The notes beneath the pieces were generated by a model, which made no database searches, was not told where the DNA came from, and saw only the letters and a list, made by a program, of their open reading frames with translations. Positions 63,967 through 64,000 of a DNA stretch of 64,000 nt are shown here, one piece after another. This stretch comes from Myoxocephalus aenaeus. Taxonomy: Eukaryota > Chordata > Actinopteri > Perciformes > Cottidae. The stretch spans positions 6,225,001 to 6,289,000 of the forward strand of contig JBAMJR010000189.1 of the NCBI GenBank assembly GCA_038501785.1, in the 5' to 3' direction. Every line of letters begins with the position of its first letter. Within the stretch, counting starts at the first letter, position 1. A program made the translations under genes and the position numbers.

Positions 63967-64000
63967 AGCGAAGGCTCCGTATACTGCACCGATGCTACCG
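63967..64000 (+). CDS. Candidate next exon (cut by window edge)
   Basis: Acceptor TTCTCTCTGCAG|, open in phase 0 (SEGSVYCTDAT), joining in frame with 63662-63793 across a 173-bp intron. The window ends inside it. Confidence 0.4.

Overview
The window comes from a ray-finned fish, most likely a percomorph teleost. Three things point that way: a vertebrate gene with small exons and canonical GT-AG introns, very long (CA)n, (TG)n, (CT)n and (TA)n microsatellites, and a dense load of fish-type transposons (hAT, Tc1/mariner, DIRS, L2/CR1-like LINEs, tRNA-derived SINEs). Nothing prokaryotic is present.

One gene dominates. It runs on the + strand from at least 8671 (possibly 2256) to a stop codon at 46678-46680. 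It encodes an adhesion G-protein-coupled receptor whose 7TM, GPS/GAIN, hormone-receptor-like and SEA-like parts match ADGRG6 (GPR126). The 5' end (signal peptide, CUB and pentraxin exons expected of the family) lies upstream of the window or was not found. I place 26 coding exons plus one weaker candidate. Intron phases join from 8671 to the stop into one frame of about 2,248 codons. The stalk is unusual: at least five short Ser/Thr/Pro-rich exons, all phase 1-1, precede one giant mucin-like exon of about 1,318 codons (20230-24183). After it come the SEA-like region (26223-28196), hormone-receptor-like domain (28376-29329), GAIN domain and GPS (34652-36782), seven helices (36878-45705) and a short cytoplasmic tail ending at 46680.

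The introns are filled with nested mobile elements. 5952-8175: fold-back and direct repeats. 11080-13700: a dispersed repeat split by a hAT element that itself holds a palindromic MITE and another small element. 14389-15771: a 186-bp fold-back followed by a Tc1/mariner with perfect ends. 16446-18545: a truncated DIRS tyrosine-recombinase retroelement. 29940-34460: LINE pieces, one split by a hAT with a perfect 8-bp target duplication. 40330-45575: an L2-type LINE split by two hAT elements and another LINE end; one of these hATs carries a 28S rRNA fragment.

Downstream of the gene, 49874-62185 is a 12.3-kb hAT with a perfect 8-bp target duplication. Inside it lies a second hAT copy, and inside that a tandem array of five ~2.04-kb units with Helitron-like 3' ends. 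At 63662-64000 there are two possible exons of an unrecognised downstream gene.

Most exciting observations: the giant mucin-like stalk on an ADGRG6-type receptor; two minisatellites grown from the receptor's own splice donors; a TM5 exon flanked by long complementary (TG)n and (CA)n tracts; an 86-nt near-perfect intronic hairpin; the 2-kb tandem array with an empty-site control in the same window; and a hAT carrying rDNA.
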